This document shows positions 17,719-25,315 of a stretch of 43,177 nt of DNA, piece by piece. The notes below the pieces were generated by a model. It was not told the DNA's origin. It made no database searches and saw only the letters and a list, made by a program, of their open reading frames with translations. The DNA comes from Alicyclobacillus acidiphilus NBRC 100859 (GTDB taxonomy: Bacteria; Bacillota; Bacilli; Alicyclobacillales; Alicyclobacillaceae). Position 1 is the stretch's first letter, and each line of letters opens with the position of its first letter. The position numbers and the translations under genes are program-made. The stretch spans positions 1 to 43,177 of the forward strand of contig NZ_BCQI01000024.1 in NCBI RefSeq assembly GCF_001544355.1. The letters run 5' to 3'.

Positions 17719-18456
17719 TCAACGCTCCATCGTCAATCGAGATAGGACCTCCGTAACTGCATACGTGTAGTCCTCCGGAAAATCGATTTCCACACAGGGC
17801 AATCCAGTGACATCGACTGCCCGTAGCCCATCTTTATCTGATAATGTGTCTAGAGCATGTTCAAAAAATGCCATTTCATTTCCGGGCCTCGCTTCAGCAT
17901 GGACGTTTGACCGAAACCGATCCGCGAATTCACCTGAAAATTTGCCAACGCCAATGAATTCGCCAAAACAAAGCGCAGAGTTCAAGTGCTTCCCAATTTG
18001 TGTGACCTGACCCGCCTCGACGATGACTTTCACTTCTTCGTCCCGACACTGCTTTCTGTCGACTGCCAAGTATCCGCCGTCGACCTCAGACGCGAGTCGA
18101 ACCAAAATTTCTCGGTCAAACACCACATCGGCATTCAGGTAATAGAAGTCGCCTGTGGCAATCTCCAGTGCCTGCCGCAGTGAGAACAAGGTGTTGGTCG
18201 ATTGATAGAGCGGATTCTCGACAAATTGTACGGATAGCGCTGGATAGTGATCGGCGATATGCTTTTGAATCAGGTCCTTCAGATAGCCGACGACCATGAC
18301 AATGTCGCGAACGCCGATGGCCTGAAGGGCCTGCACCTGCCAATCCAGAATCGTCCGATCCCCCAATGGCAACAGACATTTCGGCCTATCATCGCACAAT
18401 GGTCTCAAACGCGATGACATGCCCGCTGCCAAGATGACTGCCGTAGGTTGTGTCAT
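17719..18456 (-). CDS. Sugar/alcohol-phosphate nucleotidyltransferase, probably CTP-dependent
   Basis: A 245-residue Rossmann-like nucleotidyltransferase. The N-terminal signature [15 protein letters not shown] and PKCLLPLG bind the nucleotide and phosphate, and Asp in NADVVFD should bind metal. The middle part ([20 protein letters not shown]) resembles cytidylyltransferases of the LicC, PntC and inositol-1-phosphate types. With the CDP-alcohol enzyme seven bases downstream, the likely product is a CDP-alcohol. No inositol-1-phosphate synthase, choline kinase or phosphonate gene is in the window, so the alcohol is unknown. The ATG overlaps the stop codon of the SsuD gene by four bases (ATGA), which indicates translational coupling. 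Confidence 0.85.
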   Translation of the reverse strand: MTQPTAVILAAGMSSRLRPLCDDRPKCLLPLGDRTILDWQVQALQAIGVRDIVMVVGYLKDLIQKHIADHYPALSVQFVENPLYQSTNTLFSLRQALEIATGDFYYLNADVVFDREILVRLASEVDGGYLAVDRKQCRDEEVKVIVEAGQVTQIGKHLNSALCFGEFIGVGKFSGEFADRFRSNVHAEARPGNEMAFFEHALDTLSDKDGLRAVDVTGLPCVEIDFPEDYTYAVTEVLSRLTMER

Positions 18457-19601
18457 GGAGCCACACTCACCGCTTTCGGGGGAAGTATTCCGGTTGCCAT
18501 GATCTCGCCAAGCGGCCTGACAGCAGCGTTGGACTCCGGAGTCGCTTGAGCCTGCAGGTTCAGCTTCGGAAACAGCAGTTCAGCAACGCGATATGCCTCT
18601 TCGAGATGTGGATAGCCAGACAGGATAAACGTGTCGATGCCCAGCGCTTCGTACTCTTTCATGCGTTCGGCGACTTCGTCAGGCGAACCGACCAAGGCGG
18701 TCCCTGCCCCGCCGCGGACTAGCCCGACCCCAGCCCACAGGTTCGGGCCAATGGTCAACTGTGATTTATCCCCACGGTGCAGTTCACTCATCCGCTTTTG
18801 GCCAACCGAGTCCATCTGGGCATAGACCTTTTGGGCCTGCTGAATGGTTGTCTCGTCAACGTACTGGATGAGACGATCCGCCGCCTGCCAGGCCTCTTCG
18901 GACGTTTCCCGCACAATCACGTGCAACCGAATGCCAAAGCGAACTTCGCGCCCCTGGGCCTTCGCGAGCGCCCGGACCGTGTCTATCTTCTCCTTGACCT
19001 GCTCCAACGGTTCGCCCCAGGTCAGGTAGACATCGACATGCTTCGCCGCAATCTCTTGACCGATTCTGGATGAACCGCCGAAGTACAAGGGTGGGTAAGG
19101 TTGCTGAACCGGTGGAAACAGAACCTTTCCTTGCTGAATCCGAATATGGTCACCCTCGAAGTCGACGATCTCGCCGCTCAGCGTCCGCCGCCACACGGAG
19201 AGAAACTCATCCGTCACGCGATATCGTTCGTCGTGATCGAAAAACACGCCATCCGCAGCCTGTTCTGCCGGATCTCCGCCAGTGACGACGTTGATCAACA
19301 GTCTGCCGTTCGAAAGCCGATCAAACGTGGAGGCCATTCTCGCCGACAAGGTGGGGGACATGAGTCCGGGCCGGATCGCAATCAGGAATTTTAAGCGGTT
19401 TGTCACCGCGATGAGCGACGAAGCCACCACCCACGCGTCCTCGCACGACCTTCCGGTTGGCAGAAGCACGCCTCCAAACCCTAATAAGTCCGCCGCTTGC
19501 GCGATTTGTCGCAAGTACGCGAAGTCGATGGCTCGGGCACCCTTGGTCGTTCCCAGATACCTGCTGTCTCCATGTGTAGGAAGAAACCAAAATACATTCA
19601 T
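18453..19601 (-). CDS. ssuD: FMNH2-dependent alkanesulfonate monooxygenase
   Basis: A 382-residue luciferase-fold enzyme that uses FMNH2 and oxygen to release sulfite from sulfonates. The sequence matches SsuD throughout: [18 protein letters not shown] at the start, [32 protein letters not shown] and PLYFGGSS. The ATG follows AAGGGGG. Its flavin reductase partner is encoded 60 bases upstream and a YezD-like protein further upstream. No sulfonate ABC transporter is present in this cluster. The last four bases overlap the next gene, tying it to the nucleotidyltransferase. Confidence 0.94.
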   Translation of the reverse strand: MNVFWFLPTHGDSRYLGTTKGARAIDFAYLRQIAQAADLLGFGGVLLPTGRSCEDAWVVASSLIAVTNRLKFLIAIRPGLMSPTLSARMASTFDRLSNGRLLINVVTGGDPAEQAADGVFFDHDERYRVTDEFLSVWRRTLSGEIVDFEGDHIRIQQGKVLFPPVQQPYPPLYFGGSSRIGQEIAAKHVDVYLTWGEPLEQVKEKIDTVRALAKAQGREVRFGIRLHVIVRETSEEAWQAADRLIQYVDETTIQQAQKVYAQMDSVGQKRMSELHRGDKSQLTIGPNLWAGVGLVRGGAGTALVGSPDEVAERMKEYEALGIDTFILSGYPHLEEAYRVAELLFPKLNLQAQATPESNAAVRPLGEIMATGILPPKAVSVAP

Positions 19602-19661
19602 CCCGTTGTCCCCCTTCAGTTCTGAACAAAGCGGCTGGCTGCGAATCCCGTGTCGGCCCTG

Positions 19662-20210
19662 TCAGATGGTCTGCGTCACTTTGTTCTGCACCAAGTCGAG
19701 AACCTCATCGACGCTGCTGTCCAATCGACGCTGAAACGATTCCTCAAACGATACGGATTCGTCCGCATGCGAGGTGACTTGCGAATCGAGGCCATACACG
19801 CCTCCGCAAATGGCCCGCGCGCCCAATGCGTACAAAATGGGTTTCAATGCGTAGTCAATCACGAGCAAGTGGGCAGGCGATCCGCCTACCGCGATGGGGA
19901 GAACCGCTTTCGAAGCCAACGCGGTCTGGGGAAGCAAATCCAAATATGATTTCAACAGCCCCGTATACGACGCCTTATAGACAGGCGTAGCGATCACGAC
20001 GGCATCCGATTCTTCAATCCAATTCACGCTCTGTCGTATTTCCGCGCTCTCAAAATTGGCGTGCAGCAAATCTTCAGCGGGGAAATCCCTGACGGAGATC
20101 CAGCGCGTATCCACCCCGGCTTCTTTCAACCTATTGTCGAGATAGGTCAATATCTTTGCACTCGTTGATTTCTTCGACGGACTTCCATAGATCAAGGTGA
20201 CCTTAGGCAT
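19662..20210 (-). CDS. ssuE: NAD(P)H-dependent FMN reductase, SsuE type
   Basis: A 182-residue flavodoxin-fold reductase. The FMN phosphate loop is LIYGSPSKKS, and TPVYKASYTGLLKSYLDLLP is the typical family motif around the flavin. It should supply FMNH2 to the SsuD monooxygenase encoded downstream. The ATG at 20210 follows AAGGGGGG by six bases; the open frame upstream of it has no site. A second enzyme of this broad family begins at the right end of the window. Confidence 0.92.
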   Translation of the reverse strand: MPKVTLIYGSPSKKSTSAKILTYLDNRLKEAGVDTRWISVRDFPAEDLLHANFESAEIRQSVNWIEESDAVVIATPVYKASYTGLLKSYLDLLPQTALASKAVLPIAVGGSPAHLLVIDYALKPILYALGARAICGGVYGLDSQVTSHADESVSFEESFQRRLDSSVDEVLDLVQNKVTQTI

Positions 20211-20321
20211 GGTTCTCCCCCCTTCAATACAAATGGAGACCCCTCTACAGCGCATGCCAAGGCAGCGCAATATCGGTGGTCTCCAGCGGTCTGGTCGACA
20301 TATTTCATTTATAATCGGCTA

Positions 20322-20525
20322 TTAGAGCGCAGTCGGACGTCTCCTCGGACTCGATTCCTTCGTTGAAGATGGCCCGAGGGAAAATCGCTGCTTCTCAATT
20401 CGATCAATCTGCGTGATTTGTGCGTCATGCACCGTGATGTGGACCGATCCATACTCCAATCCATCCAGTGCTTGAACGATTCGTTCAATCATATCTCGTC
20501 CATAAGCGCCCGCACGTTCCAACAT
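20322..20525 (-). CDS. yezD: YezD-family small protein (DUF2292)
   Basis: A 67-residue protein whose core (ALDGLEYGSVHITVHDAQIT, then QIDRIEKQRF) matches the YezD/DUF2292 family, small proteins found beside sulfur-assimilation genes in Bacillus relatives. No enzymatic function is known to me. The ATG follows AGGGGGG. Its place directly before ssuE and ssuD supports a role in sulfur limitation. The last 15 residues are basic and Ser/Pro-rich and may be an unstructured tail. Confidence 0.85.
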   Translation of the reverse strand: MLERAGAYGRDMIERIVQALDGLEYGSVHITVHDAQITQIDRIEKQRFSLGPSSTKESSPRRRPTAL

Positions 20526-20669
20526 CAGTCCCCCCTAGCTGTTCGGAACCATTGAATCCAAGTATCCAAATCGGTTTAATTCCTTATGAACAACACTATA
20601 GGGGACCCAACGAATGAGCGTCAATGAAAAAACAGATAATACAGGACCAAATCAAGGAATCGTGTATAA

Positions 20670-20679
20670 TGTTATAACA
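20670..20679. promoter_or_regulatory. Perfect palindrome resembling a HutC-type GntR operator
   Basis: TGTTATAACA is a perfect 10-base palindrome whose core GTTATAAC fits the GT-N-TA-N-AC pattern of HutC-subfamily operators. It lies 11 bases after the stop of the HutC-like regulator gene and about 145 bases before yezD. That places it where the regulator could control the downstream sulfonate genes. Confidence 0.45.
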
Positions 20680-20689
20680 ATCAAATTCC

Positions 20690-21421
20690 TCACACGTCTC
20701 CCCTGGTCAAGTTCACATTGTAGTGATATCTGCTTGAAGGATACCTGACCTCCGAGAATTCCACGGGCGTGCCCGTGTCGTCCGAAGTCACGCGCTGAAC
20801 CACCAAAACGGGTTCGTCAAATCCGATATTCAGTTCCTGGCTGTCGTCGTAATTGGCTCGCTCCGCGTAAATTTCTTGTTTGCCATAGGCAATTCTGACA
20901 CCATGGCGTTCAAAGAATCCGTAGATGTGGTTGTGCAATTCCGGGTGATTCACCAGTTCCTCGAACGCCCCCTCCGTCGGTGGCAAAAGAAACGACGTCT
21001 CTCGAAACACAGGCAGGTTGTCGACTGACGCCACACGCGAAATTCGAATCAACTTCGTGTCTTCGGGCACTTCCAATTGTTTAGAAATTCGTTCTGAACA
21101 TGCCACCATCTGAACATGTTTGACAGTAAGGGCCACGTCTTTCCCGCTCGTCCGAAGTTCTTCGGCAAATCCTTGAAGCCGCGATACGGCGACGGAAGTT
21201 CGGCGCTTCGCCACGAACGTTCCTTTCCCCTGATGCCTCACCAAATAGCCCATCGACACCAAGTCGCTGATGGCCTGGCGGACGGTAATGCGACTGACGC
21301 CATGTTCGACAGCCAAATCCGCTTCTGACGGTATCTTATCGCCAACGTTCCACTTGTTCGATTGGATGTCTCGAATTAAATCACTCTTTAGCCGGTGATA
21401 CAGCGGTACGCTCGTCTTCAT
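20690..21421 (-). CDS. GntR-family transcription regulator, HutC subfamily
   Basis: A 243-residue regulator. Residues about 5-75 form the GntR winged helix (DKIPSEADLAVEHGVSRITV, then RQAISDL), and the rest is a UTRA-type effector domain (RLQGFAEELRTSGK, FRETSFLLP). HutC/YvoA-like proteins bind small metabolites such as sugar phosphates. The ATG at 21421 follows a GGGGA; an upstream in-frame extension of 54 residues lacks a site. It heads the minus-strand run containing yezD, ssuE, ssuD and the CDP-alcohol genes, and a matching operator-like palindrome follows it. Confidence 0.88.
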   Translation of the reverse strand: MKTSVPLYHRLKSDLIRDIQSNKWNVGDKIPSEADLAVEHGVSRITVRQAISDLVSMGYLVRHQGKGTFVAKRRTSVAVSRLQGFAEELRTSGKDVALTVKHVQMVACSERISKQLEVPEDTKLIRISRVASVDNLPVFRETSFLLPPTEGAFEELVNHPELHNHIYGFFERHGVRIAYGKQEIYAERANYDDSQELNIGFDEPVLVVQRVTSDDTGTPVEFSEVRYPSSRYHYNVNLTRGDV

Positions 21422-21634
21422 TTCTGGTTCCCCATCTCTCAAAGGTCGATGCTCCGTATTTTCAAACCATAATACCACTTTATCCATCGGATTAATATGC
21501 TTATTAGTCGGCGTTGACTGGACAATGCAGCAAAGACATGCCCGACCACGGACATGCCTCAACTTGAAATCGAGCTTCGTCAATCATGCGGCGACGGCCA
21601 GCCCCTTGCGGTGCTCACCTTCGGGAATCCGAAT

Positions 21635-22192
21635 CTAGTTCGAACTCTCATCGATCCCGACGGACGGCTGCTGCGTCTCCAACGCCTTCGCCTTGCGAAG
21701 CAAGAATGTGAAGTAACCAATGTAATACGCCACCAACAACATAAAAATGCCTGCCGTCCACGGATCGGAAAAGCTTTGGGCGGACACTCCATTTTGACCC
21801 GAACCACGTTGTTGCTGAAGTTCGCCGACCTGTTGAGATAGTTCAATGAATCGGAACGCCAACCGGCCAATGAATAGAACGATGAGACCAATGCCAATCC
21901 ACATGTGCTGCATATATCCCCACCGCCCGTTCCTCATCTCAAATCTCGTGGTGCGAGCGGAAACGTAGGCGATCACGCCTCCAATCACCAGACCAAGCGC
22001 ATCCGACGCATAGGACAGCGGATTGCTGATACCGGCGGCTAGGATCACGACAGCCAGGATAGAAAATATCACCACGCGGGTGGTCAGTCGGCCGCGAACC
22101 AAGTACTGAAAGCCGACCGTCCGACGGACTCGTCGATACATTCCAAAGAGAACCAAAGCAATAATGATGATGATAGACACGTAGTGTTGCAC
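21635..22192 (-). CDS. Multi-pass membrane protein, possibly CcdC/DUF1453-like
   Basis: A 185-residue protein with four or five membrane segments: about 5-18, 38-58, 63-80, 96-113 and 146-164. The basic patch MYRRVRRTVGFQ after the first segment followed by a second basic loop (RGRLTTRV) recalls CcdC/DUF1453 proteins, but I am not certain. A soluble loop rich in Gln (VGELQQQRGSGQNG) lies between the last two segments. The GTG start follows GGAGG by six bases. It stands alone between the regulator gene and the decayed locus at 22311. Confidence 0.65.
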   Translation of the reverse strand: MQHYVSIIIIIALVLFGMYRRVRRTVGFQYLVRGRLTTRVVIFSILAVVILAAGISNPLSYASDALGLVIGGVIAYVSARTTRFEMRNGRWGYMQHMWIGIGLIVLFIGRLAFRFIELSQQVGELQQQRGSGQNGVSAQSFSDPWTAGIFMLLVAYYIGYFTFLLRKAKALETQQPSVGIDESSN

Positions 22193-22310
22193 AAGGGGCC
22201 TCCTTTGAGGTTACATGACCTCCGCCATTCGAACGATTCGCCTGCCGTTAAAACGTCTGCCAACAGTGGACGACCACATCGGGTCCGCTTCATCATTGTA
22301 ACGGATTCTT

Positions 22311-22827
22311 CACAATTCGTCGTCTATCTGCAGATGGTTGAGAATCTTCCCATGCGCATACATGGTGCAATTCGATCCCCCAGACAGGCAAGCAGCCGTC
22401 ACCGCGCCATATTTTCGCATGAGACGGACGAGATCCTGTTGCGAAGGCCCGATATCATGGCTGCCAGTCGCGAAGCGTCCGTCCGTTTCGATAAATATCA
22501 GAGTCCCAATTGCGCTTTGACCGATGACGGTTGACGCGTTTCAACCGATATTCGAGGTTGGCGCGACGGACTCGTTTCCGACGACCAACCTTCCCTGTTT
22601 GGTCAGTCCGATCACAGTACGCTCATTCGCCGAAAGGTCTTCCCACGAACCGTTTGCGACGACGTTACCGCGATGCATGGTGATCCCCAAGGGTTCATCA
22701 TATGCTGAACTATCTGAATCGCCAGCATTTACCGTCGCAATCGCGTGATATTCCTCGCAATGTCACTTACAGTTTGCCCTTCCTGGCCGAGCGTGGACGC
22801 GAGACCAACCTGCAACTGTTCGGTGCG
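22311..22827 (-). pseudogene. Remnant of a phosphodiester glycosidase (NAGPA-like) domain
   Basis: Translated on the minus strand, this stretch reads as the NAGPA/exopolysaccharide-type phosphodiester glycosidase domain, in pieces. The first piece follows the TAA of the anti-sigma frame and reads LQVGLASTLGQEGQTVSDIA. A frameshift near 22750 leads to YHAIATVNAGD, PLGITMHRGNVVANGSWED and GLTKQGRLVVGN. An in-frame TGA near 22545 is followed in the same frame by GTLIFIETDGRFATGS, LVRLMRKYGAVTAA and CLSGGSNCTMYAHGKILN, stopping at 22311. Order and spacing match the family, where the last motif is usually LDGGGSSTM. One premature stop, one frameshift and the preceding TAA show it is broken. It was probably joined to the zinc-finger/membrane part upstream. 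Confidence 0.75.
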
Positions 22828-23145
22828 TTACGGTTGATTGGCGCAAGTGGTACACGATAGAGTTGTGATGGCCTCTGACATACATGCCCCCACAACGACG
22901 CAAGCTGTGGCTGCCAACCCGGCAGCAAATGTGGAGAATTTGGACTGCCACGTGCTCGCACTTGTGGATAATCGCGCCCGCTGCATCTCACGTCGGTTCG
23001 GCAACATCTGGCGAGTTGGATTCAGCACCGCCTTTTGCCCGTAGTACGCGGTGACAGCACCAACCATGTCCGCTTCAGCGCGACAAACCGGGCACGTCAT
23101 GACATGTTGCTCGACATCGAGATCGATCTCCTCACCTGTCCACAC
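22828..23145 (-). CDS. Zinc-finger anti-sigma factor fragment
   Basis: A 105-residue frame with an anti-sigma zinc-finger core (EEIDLDVEQHVMTCPVC, giving H-x3-C-x2-C) and one membrane segment (about residues 72-90). It follows the ECF sigma gene and overlaps its end. The GTG start has no good ribosome binding site. A strong GGGAGGGG with an ATG at 23174 lies just upstream but is in the sigma frame, where it encodes MVCDRVIDAL, the expected start of such a protein. A -1 shift at GCTTTG (about 23148) would join the two parts into a normal anti-sigma N-terminus. I therefore think this gene is frameshifted, or uses programmed frameshifting, and may be non-functional. Confidence 0.5.
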   Translation of the reverse strand: MWTGEEIDLDVEQHVMTCPVCRAEADMVGAVTAYYGQKAVLNPTRQMLPNRREMQRARLSTSASTWQSKFSTFAAGLAATACVVVGACMSEAITTLSCTTCANQP

Positions 23146-23672
23146 AAAGCATCGATTACCCTATCGCAAACCATCGAACATCCCCTCCCGAATCGACTCG
23201 AACGTTGCAGTTTTTCGCGTATCCGAAACAATCTTGTCTTGACGTTCGAGATCGTTAGATTCATCGCCTCGGCGATTTCCCGGACGGTCAGTTCGGAGTG
23301 AAATCGCAAGGTGAGGAGCATTCTGCTTTCCGGGTCCAAGGATTCTAAAATCTGTTCCAAAGTCATTCTGGCAATCGCGGCCGATTCAAACAATTGACCG
23401 ACAGCGACTGGCTCCAGCAGGACTTGCGAGGATGCGGTCACGCGCTTTCGATACATGTCACGAAACGTGTTGACCACAAGCGCGTAAACCCAACTGTGAA
23501 ATGAACTATCTTCGCGGTAGGTCGAGAGCTTGCTGCAAATCTTGTAAAGCACTTCTTGGGTGATATCCTCGGCATCCTGTTGATGCCTGGCGAACTGATA
23601 CGCAAGTCGATAGACAAGTGGTTGAATTACCTCAAGCAGTCCGCGTAGGCGGGAGGGGGCTCCATCATCCAT
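23097..23672 (-). CDS. ECF-type RNA polymerase sigma factor
   Basis: A 191-residue extracytoplasmic-function sigma factor. Region 2 contains YQFARHQQDAEDITQEVLYK and SFHSWVYALVVNTFRDMYRK; region 4 contains LLTLRFHSELTVREIAEAMN and SNVKTRLFRIREKL. The ATG at 23672 overlaps the stop codon of the FeoB-like gene (TGATG), so it is co-translated with a metal transporter, which is unusual. A GTG one codon earlier is the alternative. The last 26 residues overlap the start of the anti-sigma locus and may be extended by the frameshift there. If the anti-sigma protein is lost, this factor may be constitutively active or controlled only through transcription of the operon. Confidence 0.88.
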   Translation of the reverse strand: MDDGAPSRLRGLLEVIQPLVYRLAYQFARHQQDAEDITQEVLYKICSKLSTYREDSSFHSWVYALVVNTFRDMYRKRVTASSQVLLEPVAVGQLFESAAIARMTLEQILESLDPESRMLLTLRFHSELTVREIAEAMNLTISNVKTRLFRIREKLQRSSRFGRGCSMVCDRVIDALCGQVRRSISMSSNMS

Positions 23673-25315
23673 CACACAATGCTATGCAGGAGCAGTGGCG
23701 TCCAGGCCAGCGCGAGACTGCTCACGACGGAAGTCGCCGCTTGCCTTCCTGCCATGCGCAGGGCATACCGCCAAGAGAATTCTCTACCAATAGTCCACAA
23801 CGTAACCATGCACGCCGACAATGTCGAGGCGAGATAGACAACGACAAACAACTGGCTAATCGAGAGCGAATCCAGTACATCTGTCTGATTGAGCACCAAC
23901 ATGCCATCTTTGCGGATGGTGGAAAAGATCACTGCTGGCGCTACGGAAGAAGGTAAATGAAACAGGATGAAGACAGGCGACGTCACGTGCGCAACCCAAT
24001 TGACGACGTGAAAATAGTCCAGCAGCGCTGCAACAAAGCATATGATGACAAATGTTGGCATGGCTTGCAGCAGAAATTGCTTGACGACCGAGCGCACGCG
24101 AAAGCCAATCCCTTTCCAAGTTGGTTGCTGCAGGAAGGTCCGCCGCCTTTCCGCAAGCGGTGTCGCGCTGCGGTTGAAAATGCGCGTATGAATGGCTCCT
24201 ACAAGAAAGACCACGCTGATATATGGGAGAAACAATAGCGGGTGGTGTGCCGAACTGAAGAGCGAGAGCGACGCACCAATGGTGTAACTGCAAGCCGATC
24301 CAAACGCGATAAGGGACACACACTGCGTGCGCGTGCACTGACCGCAAGCACGGCTTTGCAGCACACCGACGACATTGCAGCCAAAACCGGTCAACACAGG
24401 GATCAAGTCGCGGCCCTCGAGTCCAATTTTCTGGAGCCACGGATCGAGCGAATCCGCAATTCGATCTTTGAGCCCGCTCTCTTCGGTGACGGCAACGGTG
24501 ACTCCAATCAACAAGACAACCGGGAACGCCCAAAGGAATGAGTACGGCCCCAGGGTCAGCACGCCGTAGTCGCCAACCGTGAGGGCCCGGAGCCATCCGG
24601 GAGCCGTCTGAAAGGCATGACGAAGCGGATCGAGAACAAATGCATCCAAATACGGCTGAGTGACGTTCGCAAGCAGATAGGCGGCCAAAACAGGCAATCC
24701 AAACAGCAAGACAATGAAAAGCAGCGACACCCACGGGCCAATCCGATTCAGATCAAAAATGGTAGCCGGAGGTTCAATTTCGGATAGTTCCAAGTCGAGC
24801 AGTTCGTGAAACGGTCGACTTGGCCGCTTCGCCTTGCGGACAGACGCCACAGCCGTCTCCAGTTGGTTGCCCGCGAACGTTCGAGCGTTGACGGAGAGAA
24901 AGGAAATACCGTAGACGCTGCAAAATCGCTCAATGGCCTCCCGAATCTGAAACGGCGTTTTGTCCTCAAAGGTGAAAATGACAGCCACTCGATTCTCCAG
25001 GTGGCCCACGATCCGTGAAAGCAGGTTTAACTCCGAGACCGCATGCGTCCCCCGGACAACGAAAACAATGACATCCCCGCGCTCGACTTCATCGAGCGCC
25101 ATTGCTGTCGTGCGACTATCCGCCTGTTGGCGGATCCCCGGTGTGTCGACCAATACAATGTTTGTTCCATGAATGCTCCCGCGCCGACAAACGACTGTGG
25201 AGCCGCGAAAATTGGTTTCTTCACCCGTGTGGTAATGCGTCAATTTTGCAAACACGGTCGATTTTCCCGCCGACTCCATCCCCACCAGAACTGCTGTCAA
25301 CTCCGCCTCTAGCAC
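23672..25315 (-). CDS. FeoB-like GTPase metal transporter
   Basis: A 547-residue protein with an N-terminal G domain (residues about 1-165) and about eight to ten membrane segments. The P loop is GMESAGKST and the switch motif DTPGIRQQ; a clear NKxD box is missing (FTFEDKTP stands there). The gate region reads LTGFGCNVVGVLQSRACGQC, as in FeoB (GFGCNVPAIMATR), but has extra cysteines (CGQCTRTQC). It is shorter than canonical FeoB, which has about 650-770 residues. The GTG start overlaps the end of the flavoprotein gene by seven bases. With a Zur-like box upstream, it may carry zinc or another divalent metal rather than ferrous iron; this is inference. Confidence 0.85.
   Translation of the reverse strand: MLEAELTAVLVGMESAGKSTVFAKLTHYHTGEETNFRGSTVVCRRGSIHGTNIVLVDTPGIRQQADSRTTAMALDEVERGDVIVFVVRGTHAVSELNLLSRIVGHLENRVAVIFTFEDKTPFQIREAIERFCSVYGISFLSVNARTFAGNQLETAVASVRKAKRPSRPFHELLDLELSEIEPPATIFDLNRIGPWVSLLFIVLLFGLPVLAAYLLANVTQPYLDAFVLDPLRHAFQTAPGWLRALTVGDYGVLTLGPYSFLWAFPVVLLIGVTVAVTEESGLKDRIADSLDPWLQKIGLEGRDLIPVLTGFGCNVVGVLQSRACGQCTRTQCVSLIAFGSACSYTIGASLSLFSSAHHPLLFLPYISVVFLVGAIHTRIFNRSATPLAERRRTFLQQPTWKGIGFRVRSVVKQFLLQAMPTFVIICFVAALLDYFHVVNWVAHVTSPVFILFHLPSSVAPAVIFSTIRKDGMLVLNQTDVLDSLSISQLFVVVYLASTLSACMVTLWTIGREFSWRYALRMAGRQAATSVVSSLALAWTPLLLHSIV

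Noticed and set aside
20526-20669. A CymR-type operator upstream of yezD
   Set aside because: GGAATTA on the minus strand fits half of the CymR motif, but the other half and the AT before it do not match; the evidence is too weak.
21530-21560. Repeated GACATGCC as a terminator of the membrane-protein gene
   Set aside because: The two copies are direct, not inverted, so they do not form the stem a terminator needs.
22184-22748. Two plus-strand frames (22184-22534 and 22524-22748)
   Set aside because: The minus strand here translates into recognisable NAGPA-domain pieces, so the plus-strand frames are shadows of the remnant.
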